From the NCBI GenBank assembly GCA_030156945.1, contig JASGLT010000011.1, positions 1-60,756 of the forward strand: a DNA stretch of 60,756 nucleotides. The letters are read 5' to 3'. The notes beneath the pieces were generated by a model. The model was not told the origin of the DNA. It did no database searches and worked only from the letters and a program-made list of their open reading frames with translations. Numbering within the stretch: position 1 is the stretch's first letter; the number at the start of each line of letters is the position of its first letter. Source of the DNA: Thermococcaceae archaeon (GTDB lineage: Archaea > Methanobacteriota_B > Thermococci > Thermococcales > Thermococcaceae). Of the stretch, positions 33,684 through 42,911 are shown in pieces. Position numbers and translations under genes: made by a program.

Positions 33684-36128
33684 CTACCGCCTTCTCCTGA
33701 GGAGTAGCGGGACTACTGCAAGGCCAACGAGGAATGCCGGGCCGCAGATTCCACCGCCTTCCTCAGAGGTGCTCGTTGTAGTGGATGAGCTGGGAGCTGA
33801 TGTCGTGGTTGTCGGGGAAGTAGTTGTGGTCGTTTCAGTGGGGGTAGTTGTGGTGGTAGTAGTCTGGGGTGTAGCTGGGCGTGCGCTCCTTATAGCCCAG
33901 TCGGATGCAAGGCCAGCCACCGGGTCAACGAGTGTCATTTCAATGTCCTTGCTAGCGGCGTAGAACTCCCAGTTCTCGTATAGGAATGTCCTGTAACCCT
34001 CGTAAATACCAATAGCAGTTCCAAGCCTGTTGAAGTCCCAGTACTTGTCCTCACTGTCCATCTTGACACCGTTAGCCTCACCGGCGTAGATTACAATGGC
34101 GAAGTCATCAGCAGTCCAGGTAAGGAGTGGCTGAATCTTGTCAACGGTAGTGTAGTAGCTGAGGCCAAGGCTGTCAAGTCCAGCCTGAATGTCACCGTTG
34201 CCGAGGAACTTGAGAACCTCCTCGAGGGTAGCCCTCTGAGTGTTCTCCGGAGTCCACTTCCAGCCAACGAGACCCGGAGCGTACCAGTAGCTTGAGTAGT
34301 ACTGGATGATTCTGCTTATTGAGAACTTCACGTTACTTGAGGAGACCCAACCCTCAGTATAGAAGTTCCACTGGTAGGAGCTCGGGTCAGACACGTAAAC
34401 CATGCCGGTCGCAGTCCTCCTGTCAATAATCTTTGCTTCAACCTGGAATCCGAGATTCTTGAGCACCTCGTGGGCAATGTATATGGCAACGTCCTTCCTC
34501 TCATCCTCGACACGTCCAAGACCGACGATCTTGACCGGCTCTCCCTCGAAGTACCACTTTCCATCGGAGCCCTTCTCGAGCGTGTAACCCATCTTGGCAA
34601 GCTCCTGGGCAGCCTCCTGCATGCCCTCCTCAAACAGCTTCATTCCAAGATCCTCGTCGGACTGCTCTGTGAGGCCGTAAGCATCGGCTACTGACTTAAT
34701 GTAGTCAAAGCCTGTCTCGGTTGAAGTCCACGGGGTGAACATCGCGCCAGCACTTCCCTGGAAGATGTTCTGGGTTATGTAAGCCCTGTTAACGAGGTAC
34801 TGAATGGCGAACCTGACCTTCCTGACGGCGAACGGGTTGAAGTACTTCTTGTCACCAACGGTAATAACGTAGGGGTTGTCACTGTCGTGAACCGGGTTCC
34901 AGACGATGTCACCAAAGGCCGCAGTGCTCCTGTAGAGCTTTATGTTGGCCCTCTGCTCGTCGCTCAGGCCAGCGAACCTGTAAGCCGCGAACGGGTACCA
35001 GAGAATGTCGTAGTTGCCGTTGGCAACCTCGAGGATTGCAGTGTCCTCGTTCTGGATACCGTAAATCTCGATGGTCTCATAGTAGGGGTCAACTTGGTAC
35101 TCAGGCTCGGCAAAGGCCGGGATTGTCCACTTGTCGAACTTCTTAATCCTCACGAAGAGGTTCTCCGGCTGGTACTCGTCAACATAGTACGGACCCTGGC
35201 CGATAACGGCATGGTTGTGCTCGTCAATGAACTTGGCTATTGAGTCGTAAGCGGCTATGGCGGCGTTCTCGTCCTCAATGTACGGCTTGAGGAACTCAGG
35301 AATCGGCTTGCTCTGTTTGAGCTCGAGAAGCTTCTCCTTTATGGCCTGAGCGTGGCTCGGGTTGATCTGGTCAAGCTGTTCAACGTCCTCGCTCGCCTCA
35401 CTCCAGGAGTACTTCTTGTTGTGGGCGACGAGCTCACTCATCGCATACCAGAGCTGCCAGGGGGTTCCGGTGAACGGAACAACGTAAGCGGCAGTCATTA
35501 TCTCGCTGGCCGGGAAGTAGTAGTCGTGGTAAACGTCAAAGACCATCCTGTCATCGGTCTGCTCGACGAGCTTGATACCGAGAATAGTGCTCATGTACTC
35601 GCCGCTCCAGTCGGCCTCACTGACATCGTAGTATGGGTCGTCGTCACCGTCCTGGTTAACCCACTCCCAGCTCCAGGCAAAGCTGTGCATGACATCGGCC
35701 GCACTGACTTTGTGGCCAGTGTGGAAGTACGGCCTGTCACACTCAATCCTAGCGTAGGTCTTGGCAGTTTCGCCAGCGTGAGCGGCAACCCAAGTGTCCG
35801 TGGTTGAGTTAAAGATTACTGCATCCTCCGGCACCGTCACGTCGCTCTTGTAATCAACGACGTGGCAGTGATACGGGTGTGGGACACCATCAATTCCGTA
35901 GGGGAAACCACTGTCGAAGACGAGGTCTGCAATTCTCCTTGAGTAGGTATCACTGTAACCCGAGGAGCTCGGGTTCCAGACACCCATAAAGATGGCACCA
36001 CTTGAAGAGTATATGATGGTCTTAAGCACCTTGTCGTCTGCCGCAGCTGCTGGCCTTACCGTCGGTGCTGCAACCAAGCTAAACAACATCAAGCCCACAA
36101 CAAACAGGGCCAAGGCTTTCCTATTCAT
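33684..36128 (-). CDS. oppA: Opp/Dpp-type substrate-binding protein with CGP-CTERM tail
   Basis: Extracellular solute-binding protein of 814 residues, SBP family 5. A Sec signal peptide (ALFVVGLMLFSLVAAP, cleavage near AAA-ADD) leads to a large two-lobed binding domain up to about residue 740. A Thr/Ser/Pro-rich stalk follows, then the C-terminal motif CGPAFLVGLAVVPLLLRRRR: Cys-Gly-Pro, a membrane helix and an Arg cluster. This is the CGP-CTERM sorting tail found in Thermococcaceae. GGAGGCAGTG precedes the ATG. Substrate class (peptides or beta-linked oligosaccharides) cannot be read from the sequence. Confidence 0.93.
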   Translation of the reverse strand: MNRKALALFVVGLMLFSLVAAPTVRPAAAADDKVLKTIIYSSSGAIFMGVWNPSSSGYSDTYSRRIADLVFDSGFPYGIDGVPHPYHCHVVDYKSDVTVPEDAVIFNSTTDTWVAAHAGETAKTYARIECDRPYFHTGHKVSAADVMHSFAWSWEWVNQDGDDDPYYDVSEADWSGEYMSTILGIKLVEQTDDRMVFDVYHDYYFPASEIMTAAYVVPFTGTPWQLWYAMSELVAHNKKYSWSEASEDVEQLDQINPSHAQAIKEKLLELKQSKPIPEFLKPYIEDENAAIAAYDSIAKFIDEHNHAVIGQGPYYVDEYQPENLFVRIKKFDKWTIPAFAEPEYQVDPYYETIEIYGIQNEDTAILEVANGNYDILWYPFAAYRFAGLSDEQRANIKLYRSTAAFGDIVWNPVHDSDNPYVITVGDKKYFNPFAVRKVRFAIQYLVNRAYITQNIFQGSAGAMFTPWTSTETGFDYIKSVADAYGLTEQSDEDLGMKLFEEGMQEAAQELAKMGYTLEKGSDGKWYFEGEPVKIVGLGRVEDERKDVAIYIAHEVLKNLGFQVEAKIIDRRTATGMVYVSDPSSYQWNFYTEGWVSSSNVKFSISRIIQYYSSYWYAPGLVGWKWTPENTQRATLEEVLKFLGNGDIQAGLDSLGLSYYTTVDKIQPLLTWTADDFAIVIYAGEANGVKMDSEDKYWDFNRLGTAIGIYEGYRTFLYENWEFYAASKDIEMTLVDPVAGLASDWAIRSARPATPQTTTTTTTPTETTTTTSPTTTTSAPSSSTTTSTSEEGGGICGPAFLVGLAVVPLLLRRRR

Positions 36129-36487
36129 ACTCCACTGCCTCCTTTATTTTTTGACATTTTTGCCACATGTGGGGTATAATGGCATAGGGTTATACACTCA
36201 CGCCCTATTTAAGGGTTACGTTACCGTACAAATGTCGAGTCTCAAAAAGAATCCCAAATGGAATTTGGCCGCTAATAAGGAATCAAACCCACGGGTTTGT
36301 TTATTGCGTCTGTTTTTGATTATTAAAGACTAAAAAATACTTTAAAAATCCGGCAAATTGGAAATAAAATCCCTAATTTTTTGATGAAAGCCAATAAAAT
36401 GCTTTGAGAGGATTTTCCCTGGAGGGTATTCCCTAATCGTGGGAGAAATATTTAAAATGGTTGCCCAAATATCCCAAGGCGGGCAAA
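36129..36487. promoter_or_regulatory. Divergent control region oppA / pyrC
   Basis: 359-bp AT-rich gap without a gene. For oppA the TATA box is CTTAAATAG (36205-36213, minus), giving a leader of about 54 bases that contains the palindrome CCACATGTGG (36163-36172). GTATAA-N10-TTATAC lies at 36174-36195. Further upstream are the inverted repeats CCAAAT-GGA-ATTTGG (36254-36268) and CAAACCC-AC-GGGTTTG (36284-36299). For pyrC, AATATTTAAAATG (36446-36458) is the TATA region. Confidence 0.55.
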
Positions 36488-37723
36488 ATGTACGATTTAG
36501 TCCTGAAAGGGAAACTCTTAAAGGGTGGGAAATTAATAGAGGGCAGCATAGGCGTGCTGGATGGCAAAATCGTGGAGATTTCACGGAGGGAGCTGAAAGG
36601 GGAGGTCACGATAAAAATACAAGGTAAGGGTGTTGTTTTGCCCGGGCTGATAGACACCCACGTCCACCTAAGGGACTTCGAAGAGAAAAAGAAGGAGACC
36701 GTAGAGAGCGGCACGAAAGCCGCCCTTCACGGAGGGATTACGGCGGTCTTTGATATGCCAAACACGAATCCACCCGTAATTGACACGGAGACCTTCGAGA
36801 AGAGGTTAAAACTACTCGAGAAAAACGCCTACTCGGACTACGCTGCCGGCTTTCTTTTGAGCGGGAACTGTGGGGAGGCAAAAACCGCTAATGCCGACTT
36901 CTACAAAATCTTCATGGGAGCCTCCACGGGGGGCATATACTCCACCGAATTTGGAGAAGACTACTCCTGCGCCCCTGGCTTCGTGAGCGTTCACGCGGAG
37001 GACGGAGAACTTATAAAAGCGTTCCCAGATAGGCCGCCCCTCGTGGAAGCTCGGGCCATTGAAAAAGCCTTATCCTGGGCCGAGAGGCTGAAAAAACCCC
37101 TGAACGTATGCCACGTATCAACGGGAGATGGCTTAAATTCGATAATCAGCAGGGGGCTGCCCTGGGTTACTTTTGAAGTCACCCCTCACCACCTCTTCCT
37201 GGGCAGGAAGGACTACCTCAAAAACCCCCTCCTGAAGGTCTACCCTCCCCTGAGGGACAAGGAGCACCAAAAAGCACTATGGGAGCACTTCAAAGAAATC
37301 CCGATAATCGCAAGCGACCACGCCCCCCACACCCTCGAGGACAAAGAGAACGGCGCTGCGGGAATACCGGGTTTAGAGACTGAAGTTGCCCTCCTCCTGG
37401 ACGCCATAAACAGAGGTTTGGTGACCCTTCAGGAGGTAGTGGAGAAGATGCACGACAACCCCGTCCGCTTCTTCGGAATAAAGGAGAGAGAGTTTGAGGT
37501 TGGGGGTGAGGCCACGTTTACCGTGGTCGACCTCAAAAAGGAATGGGTTGTTCGGGCGGATGAACTTTACACGAAAGCGGGGTGGAGTCCCTGGGAAGGC
37601 AAGAGGCTCAGGGGAAAGGTCACGATGACGATACTCCGCGGTGAAGTCGTTATGGAAGATGATGAGATATTTGGAAAGCCAAAGGGGGTCAGGCTGAATG
37701 TATCGCGTGGTGGAAGTAGTTGA
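36488..37723 (+). CDS. pyrC: Dihydroorotase
   Basis: Third step of pyrimidine synthesis: ring closure of carbamoyl-aspartate to dihydroorotate. Amidohydrolase fold, 411 residues. DTHVHLRD supplies two metal-binding histidines. FYKIFMGAS contains the lysine expected to be carboxylated in type I enzymes. NVCHVSTG and EVTPHH give further histidines, and IIASDHAPH the catalytic aspartate. The ATG at 36488 fits a start about 25-30 bases from the TATA box; the ATG at 36461 would be at the promoter itself. Its last 26 bases overlap pyrK. Confidence 0.94.
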   Translation: MYDLVLKGKLLKGGKLIEGSIGVLDGKIVEISRRELKGEVTIKIQGKGVVLPGLIDTHVHLRDFEEKKKETVESGTKAALHGGITAVFDMPNTNPPVIDTETFEKRLKLLEKNAYSDYAAGFLLSGNCGEAKTANADFYKIFMGASTGGIYSTEFGEDYSCAPGFVSVHAEDGELIKAFPDRPPLVEARAIEKALSWAERLKKPLNVCHVSTGDGLNSIISRGLPWVTFEVTPHHLFLGRKDYLKNPLLKVYPPLRDKEHQKALWEHFKEIPIIASDHAPHTLEDKENGAAGIPGLETEVALLLDAINRGLVTLQEVVEKMHDNPVRFFGIKEREFEVGGEATFTVVDLKKEWVVRADELYTKAGWSPWEGKRLRGKVTMTILRGEVVMEDDEIFGKPKGVRLNVSRGGSS

Positions 37724-38399
37724 AACCTGGGAAGTGGCAAAGGACGTAAAAGCATTCAGGTTCAGCGAGAAGTTTGATTTCACACCGGGCCAGTTCGTAA
37801 TGACCTGGCTCCCCGGCGTGGGGGAGAAGCCCTTCAGCCTCGCCCAGAGAGACCTCATAGTCGTCAAAAAAGTTGGCCCTTTCACGGGAGCCCTTTTTAG
37901 GCTGAAAGAGGGAGACAGGCTCTGGATAAGAGGGCCCTACGGACACGGCTTCGAGAGAAAAGGTAGGAAAATAGCTCTCGCAGGTGGTGGCATAGGCATT
38001 CCGCCCCTCTACGCAATTGCAACATCCTGGAGAAAGTTCTTTGAATCAATATCCCTCTTCTATGGAGCCCGCTCCAAGGAGGAAATCACTCTGATTGACA
38101 TAGAGAATTACGTCGACGAGCTCATTTTATTCACGGACGACGGCTCCGCCGGCAAAAAAGGCTTTCCAACAGAAGCTTTAGCGGAGAGAAAGGGGGAATT
38201 CGGCCAGGTCTACGCCTGCGGCCCTGAGCCGATGCTGAAGGCGGTGCTGAAAGTAATGAACCACAAAAACGTTCAGATTTCGGCTGAGCGCTACATGAAG
38301 TGCGGAATAGGCGTTTGCGGCTCCTGCAACCTCGGAAAATACCTCGTCTGCAGGGACGGACCCGTCTTTGAGGGAGAAAAGCTCACTGGACTTCTGTGA
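37698..38399 (+). CDS. pyrK: Dihydroorotate dehydrogenase electron-transfer subunit PyrK
   Basis: Iron-sulfur flavoprotein of 233 residues that passes electrons from dihydroorotate dehydrogenase to NAD+. An N-terminal FAD-binding barrel (FTPGQFVMTWLPGVGEKPFS) is followed by an NAD-binding fold (LAGGGIGIPPLYA). The C-terminal 2Fe-2S motif is KCGIGVCGSCNLGKYLVCRDG. The catalytic PyrD is not in this window. Start inside the end of pyrC shows coupling, and the shared pathway supports the call. Confidence 0.92.
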   Translation: MYRVVEVVETWEVAKDVKAFRFSEKFDFTPGQFVMTWLPGVGEKPFSLAQRDLIVVKKVGPFTGALFRLKEGDRLWIRGPYGHGFERKGRKIALAGGGIGIPPLYAIATSWRKFFESISLFYGARSKEEITLIDIENYVDELILFTDDGSAGKKGFPTEALAERKGEFGQVYACGPEPMLKAVLKVMNHKNVQISAERYMKCGIGVCGSCNLGKYLVCRDGPVFEGEKLTGLL

Positions 38400-38446
38400 C
38401 CAATCACCTTTTTAAACCCCCTTTTTCTCCTTTCATCGGTGAAAAG

Positions 38447-39358
38447 ATGGGCATGAAAATGAAGTGGGAAGACTTTGCGAGGAGTATGGGTGTTGAGCCC
38501 CAGATTCTCGAAAACAAGGAAGCGAGGCTCTTAAAACAGTTCGTGATGGATTTGAAGTTTCCAACCCACTGCCAGGGCTGTCAGGGACTCGATTTGAGCA
38601 ATCCAAATCCAGTACATCACCCGAGCTACGAGCTGACTCCAGACTGCAACCACGACTGCATCTTCTGCTACTCCAACGTCGCGGTGAAGCTGGGAAAGGC
38701 GCCGAGGCCAGGCTACTACGGCTGGGAAAATCCGTACGCGATAACCGTTTCCCAGTACGGGGAGCCGCTGATAAGCCCGCGAATAGGTGAGGTAAACAAG
38801 ATGCTCCGCGATAGGTTTCCAAACGCGAGACTTGATTTGCAGACCAACGGCTCCCTCCTGACCGAGGAGCTATGGGAGAAGCTCGACTTCGACCTGGTTA
38901 TGATAAGCCTCGATGCAGCAAGTAGGGAAAAGCATCTAAAGATCACTAACGCCGACACCTTTGGGGCCGTTGTCAACGCCCTCAGGATAGTTGGAAACGA
39001 CAAATCAGTCCGCTCAGTCGTGAGAACAATTTTCATGCCAGGCATCAACGACGAAGACATCCCGAAGATAGCGGAGTTAGCGGCTTCCCTTGGAGTTGAC
39101 GAGATGATGCTACAGCCTTTGACCATCCACGAGCTGAACGTTGAAAGGCTGAAGAGGGCCGGTCTAAATTTCGAAAGAGCCGAGAGCATCAGGGAGTTCC
39201 TTAAGGCAGCGATGGAAGCCAAAAAGTACATCGATGTCAGAATAAGCGGCTGCCAGCTCGCTATCTACAGGACGATGGATCCACTGACGCTCTTCAGCGC
39301 GAAGAGAGTAGCCAGGGAAGTTGCTCCCATCGTCAAACGGGACAGGCTTTCTATTTAG
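38447..39358 (+). CDS. Radical SAM protein
   Basis: Radical SAM enzyme of 303 residues, substrate unknown. The cluster motif is CNHDCIFC (CX3CX2C), preceded by an extra CQGCQG pair that could hold another metal site. SQYGEPLI is the glycine-containing SAM strand and LDLQTNGSLL the following strand. A C-terminal ISGCQLAIYR cysteine is also present. A TATA-like CCTTTTTAAACC (38406-38417) and GGTGAAAAG before the ATG define the start; a longer frame adds 17 residues reading through the promoter. It is monocistronic. Confidence 0.85.
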   Translation: MGMKMKWEDFARSMGVEPQILENKEARLLKQFVMDLKFPTHCQGCQGLDLSNPNPVHHPSYELTPDCNHDCIFCYSNVAVKLGKAPRPGYYGWENPYAITVSQYGEPLISPRIGEVNKMLRDRFPNARLDLQTNGSLLTEELWEKLDFDLVMISLDAASREKHLKITNADTFGAVVNALRIVGNDKSVRSVVRTIFMPGINDEDIPKIAELAASLGVDEMMLQPLTIHELNVERLKRAGLNFERAESIREFLKAAMEAKKYIDVRISGCQLAIYRTMDPLTLFSAKRVAREVAPIVKRDRLSI

Positions 39359-39421
39359 CATCCAGGATGTGGAAAGGGCTTGGAAGCAAATTTATAGTAG
39401 CTCCCCAAATAGGGATCCCAA

Positions 39422-40089
39422 ATGGTAATTCCCATGATCGAGAAGCTCCTGGCACTATTCTTCCTTACCCTTTTCCTCCTGAACTTGGCACTGAGGCTCT
39501 TCACACTCCTCGGAAAGAGTGCTTCGCTCTTTTTACGGCCCTTATTCGGACTAAACGTTCCCGAAAACGAGAAGAAGGGCTGGGAACTAATTTACACCAT
39601 CTCTTGGCTTTTGGTCGGAACCTGGGCGTTTCTTGAGCTCAGGGGGGAACTCTCCTGGGAGCGTTTTTGGGCTTGTTTACCTTTAGGAGCGGGGCCAATA
39701 TCGGGAGACTAATAATCTACTCCCACCACGACGCTGAGCTCGTTGAAGAGCTCGGGGGTGAAGGGATTCTGGGCATGATCTCAACGGTTACAAAGCTCTC
39801 CCTCCTCTTTGAAGGCCTCTTCCTCGCATCACTGGCGCTTTCATACAAGGCTCTATCGATTGCACTGAGTATAGGTGGAACGGCCAGAGGATTGCTCCTG
39901 ACCCTATGGCTGGGTGGACTGGCCTTTGGACTTGCCTTCGGCCTTTTCATGGCCAGAAACAACCACGGAGTTCTCCTGAAGGAGGACATCTCCCTACTCG
40001 CGTTTTTCACTATACGAAAGGTTTCAATAAAGACCTCATCCACATATGAGAAGCTCAGAGACAACGTTTTAAAGCGCCTTTCTAAGTGA
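39422..40089 (+). pseudogene. Multi-pass membrane protein split by a -1 frameshift
   Basis: Two adjacent frames together form one membrane protein of about 220 residues with five or six helices and no recognised family. The first frame runs from ATG 39422 (IEKLLALFFLTLFLLNLAL) and the second through RSGANIGRLIIYSHHDAELV to the stop at 40089. Adding one G to the G6 run at 39642-39647 joins them as ELRGGTLLGAFLGLFTF, a natural membrane helix. Both halves keep good coding quality. Causes could be a real mutation, phase variation or a sequencing error. TATA AAATTTATAG lies about 30 bases before the ATG. Confidence 0.75.
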
Positions 40090-40093
40090 GTTC

Positions 40094-40949
40094 ATGCTCA
40101 AGTGCTCGCTCTGCATCCACGACGAGAGGACCGCAAAGATAGACATAATCGAAGGAAAGCCGATTTGCCGGGAATGCCAGGTTTATCTCGAGCATCCCCT
40201 TGATCGTGAAAAAATCCGCGAGGAGCTCCAAGAACTTATGAAGAACGTCAATAGGGCAGTGGTTGCATATTCGGGGGGGAAAGGACAGCACCGTTGCCCT
40301 TTACCTCGCCAAGGAAGTCTACAAAGTCCCAGAAGTGGAGGCGGTTATGGTAGACCACGGTTTCATGGCGAAGGAGGCGATAGAGAACGCCGAGAGGATA
40401 ACCAAAGCTCTGGGAGTGAAACTCACAATCCTGCGCTACGACTATTCGGATGTATTTAGGGAGGCCATCCTGAAGGCTCAAAGCCCCTGCAGGGCATGCT
40501 CCAGGAGGAATATGGAGAAACTGAGAAAATACGCCCTGAGAAACGGCTATAGGTACATAATCACAGGCCACGAGCTCCCGTTTGGACACCACCCATACAG
40601 GCTCATGAGCGGGGGCATAACGCAGATAAGGCTCCTATCGCTAATGCCTGAGAAGGAAAGGCTTGAAATCCTGAAAAAGCTACCTTTCGAATTCCCAGAA
40701 CTCTCCGGCTACACAACTAACTGCCTTATTCTGGGGCCAGCGCTCCAGAGATACTGGGAAGTCCACGGCCACAGCTTCGAACACAGGAGGATAGCGGCGC
40801 TGGTGAGATACGGGCTCATGGAGAGGGAGAAGGCCGAGAAGGAAGTTCAAAGACCGGAAGTCCCCCGGGAGCAGTGGGAGTTCGTCCTCAGAAAGCTCAA
40901 CATAGATCCGAAAACATTTAAAGGAAATAGTAAACCGCAGAAGGGTTAA
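40094..40949 (+). pseudogene. PP-loop ATPase (TtuA/TilS-like tRNA-modifying) split by a +1 frameshift
   Basis: ATP-pyrophosphatase of the COG0037 family, likely acting on tRNA thiolation or a similar adenylation. The N-terminus has two CxxC pairs (KCSLCIHDE, ICRECQV), then VAYS followed by a G7 run at 40273-40279. Removing one G gives SGGKDSTVALYL, the PP-loop. The rest of the protein continues in the new frame with SPCRACSRRN and YIITGHELPFGHH to the stop. As sequenced, the catalytic loop is destroyed. The intact length would be about 284 residues. It starts five bases after the membrane-protein gene. True mutation, phase variation or sequencing error are all possible. Confidence 0.8.
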
Positions 40950-42178
40950 AGCTTCACAACTTTTTTCTCCAACGCTCTAAACGCCCTCTCCAAGACCTCT
41001 TCGGGCGCTGCTCTAAAACCCCCTCCCCTTGCAAGGTTCTCGCTACCTCCTCCGCCCCCGCCCACAGCGAAGAGAACTTCCTTGAGAAGTTCCTTCATGT
41101 TGAGCCCCTCAAATTCCTTGTTCTTGGCAAAAATCACGTAGTTGTCGCCCGCAAAGAGGGCAACCGTGTTGGGGTTCTTATCGACGAGGTAAACCACAAA
41201 AGCTTGGGCGTCCTTAAGGGACCAGCTCTCCCTGTGAACTACCACGTTAAGGCCCCCAATTTTTTTAGAACTACCGAGCAGTGCCCTCGCCTTCCAATCC
41301 CACAGTTCCATGCGAAGGTCCTTCTTTTCCATTTCAAGTCTGGAAATCTCGTTCCTGAGCTCTTCAACCCTCTCGACCAGAGGTCTGTTTTTATTGGGCA
41401 TTCTCTCAAGACTCAACCAGTAGTCCTCAAGGATTCCATCAAGGTATTTCAGTGCCCTGTTTCCGCAGGCGAACTCTATGCGCCAGAGCTTGGTGCTCTT
41501 CCGGTAGAAGTTGGTCACCTTAACGATCCCCACCTCTCCAGTGCTCCTCACGTGGGTCCCACCGCAGGGTATGACGTCCACACCGGGGATTGAAACTATC
41601 CTGATTGGGGGAGTTACCTTCTCGGAAAGCTCTTTCCTAAGCTCCTTCCTGAGCTCATCGGGTAGCTTGCTGTAAACCTGGACCTCAACCGGCAGATCCC
41701 TCCAAACGACCTCGTTGGCTTTCCTCTCGATCTCAAGCACCATATCCCAGCTTACTTCACCGGGATAGTCTATCTCAATCTTGTTGTGATCCTCAAATAT
41801 CTGGAACCCGGTGGTGTTGGCGTCGTAAAGCTCCTTAATGACCGCGGAGAGTATGTGCTGTCCCGTATGCTGGCGCATGTTCTCGTATCTCCACTCCCAG
41901 TCGAGTATTAGGCTGACCTCCTCCCCCTCTTCTGGGAACCTGCCCTTAAGCCTCCCCTCGTGCCATATTTCCTCTTTACCTTTGACTTTATCAACGAGAA
42001 GCCTGAAGCCCTCCCCCTCGATAACTCCCCTGTCGGAGGGCTGACCTCCGCCCTCGGGGTAGAACACAGTCCTGTCGAGAAGAACTGCCACTTTTCCTTT
42101 ACCAAGAGGCTTTATCTCGACTATTCTCGCCTTTGCCTCCCTGAGGTAGGGATCCTCGTAAAACAGCTTCTCAGTCAT
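40946..42178 (-). CDS. alaX: Alanyl-tRNA editing protein AlaX, long form
   Basis: Trans-editing hydrolase that removes mischarged Ser (or Gly) from tRNA-Ala. 410 residues. The N-terminal barrel (FYPEGGGQPSDRG) precedes the editing domain with zinc ligands HTGQH (His104, His108) and CGGTH (Cys205, His209). A coiled segment and a C-terminal DHHA1 domain ending GGGGGGSENLARGGG follow, so this is the large AlaX-L type rather than AlaX-S. It has no aminoacylation domain. It overlaps the convergent PP-loop gene by four bases. Confidence 0.93.
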   Translation of the reverse strand: MTEKLFYEDPYLREAKARIVEIKPLGKGKVAVLLDRTVFYPEGGGQPSDRGVIEGEGFRLLVDKVKGKEEIWHEGRLKGRFPEEGEEVSLILDWEWRYENMRQHTGQHILSAVIKELYDANTTGFQIFEDHNKIEIDYPGEVSWDMVLEIERKANEVVWRDLPVEVQVYSKLPDELRKELRKELSEKVTPPIRIVSIPGVDVIPCGGTHVRSTGEVGIVKVTNFYRKSTKLWRIEFACGNRALKYLDGILEDYWLSLERMPNKNRPLVERVEELRNEISRLEMEKKDLRMELWDWKARALLGSSKKIGGLNVVVHRESWSLKDAQAFVVYLVDKNPNTVALFAGDNYVIFAKNKEFEGLNMKELLKEVLFAVGGGGGGSENLARGGGFRAAPEEVLERAFRALEKKVVKL

Positions 42179-42229
42179 GCAACCACCGGAGAAAAGATGG
42201 AACGGAGAAATAAAAGTGTTGTCGTAGGG

Positions 42230-42883
42230 CTATGCCCCTTCTCCCTGGGCTCTGGCCTCGATGAGGGCCTTTACCCTCTTGAGCCTGAAGAAGTTCTCGC
42301 GCTCCATTTCATCGAGCCTCTGCTTTATGAACCTCACAGTCTCCTCCATGCGCGGAATTATTATGTACTCGAGGGCATTAACACGCCTCTTGGTAGTCTC
42401 TATTTCCTTTGCGAGCCTCTTTAGGGTCTCCTCGACCTCAGCAAGGCGTACTATAAGGTCAAGAACCTCCTCAAACTTCTCGGCAACCACGTCAACCGAC
42501 GAGCTCGTGGATACGAATGCGTACCCCCTTTCTCCCGGAGTTCTCTTAAATGACTCTGCCTCGATTAGGGGAACAGGAACTCCCATAATGTTCCTCTTCC
42601 TTATCTCGACTTCCCTGTTGGGCTGAACCGAGAGTGCAATTTCCCTAAGCCTAACAACGCCCACTTCCATCTGGGCCCGCTGGAGCGCCTTAAAGGCCTC
42701 CTCCATCTTCTGGTTAAGCTCCCTCCTGAGGCTTAGGGCCTCGTCGTAGATCGTGAAGAACTCCATAACGAGGGCATCCTGCTTGTCCTTGAGGAGCTTG
42801 TGGCCCTTCTTGGCTAAAGTAATGCGCCTCTTGAGGTTCAGGAGCTCCATCCTGGTGGGCTTCACGTTGAGCAGTTCTGCCAT
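42230..42883 (-). CDS. atpD: A-type ATP synthase subunit D
   Basis: Central-stalk subunit of the A1Ao ATP synthase, 217 residues, a long antiparallel coiled coil at both ends ([20 protein letters not shown], and EFAREI-like heptads near [20 protein letters not shown]). It turns inside the A3B3 head together with F. The ATG follows AGGTGGTCGAG; an earlier GTG would add three residues. It is the last gene of the operon, 28 bases after atpB. Confidence 0.95.
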   Translation of the reverse strand: MAELLNVKPTRMELLNLKRRITLAKKGHKLLKDKQDALVMEFFTIYDEALSLRRELNQKMEEAFKALQRAQMEVGVVRLREIALSVQPNREVEIRKRNIMGVPVPLIEAESFKRTPGERGYAFVSTSSSVDVVAEKFEEVLDLIVRLAEVEETLKRLAKEIETTKRRVNALEYIIIPRMEETVRFIKQRLDEMERENFFRLKRVKALIEARAQGEGA

Positions 42884-42911
42884 CTCGACCACCTAAAATT
42901 TTGAAGGGGCG

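Noticed and set aside
33604-33963. Plus-strand frame rich in Val covering the oppA stalk
   Set aside because: It is the antisense of the Thr-rich CGP-CTERM stalk codons (ACC/ACT read as GGT/AGT), not a gene.
29032-36128. Firm naming of the ABC importer as an oligopeptide system
   Set aside because: In Thermococcales the same family also imports oligosaccharides, for example the cellobiose system of Pyrococcus furiosus; symbols are used only for subunit type.
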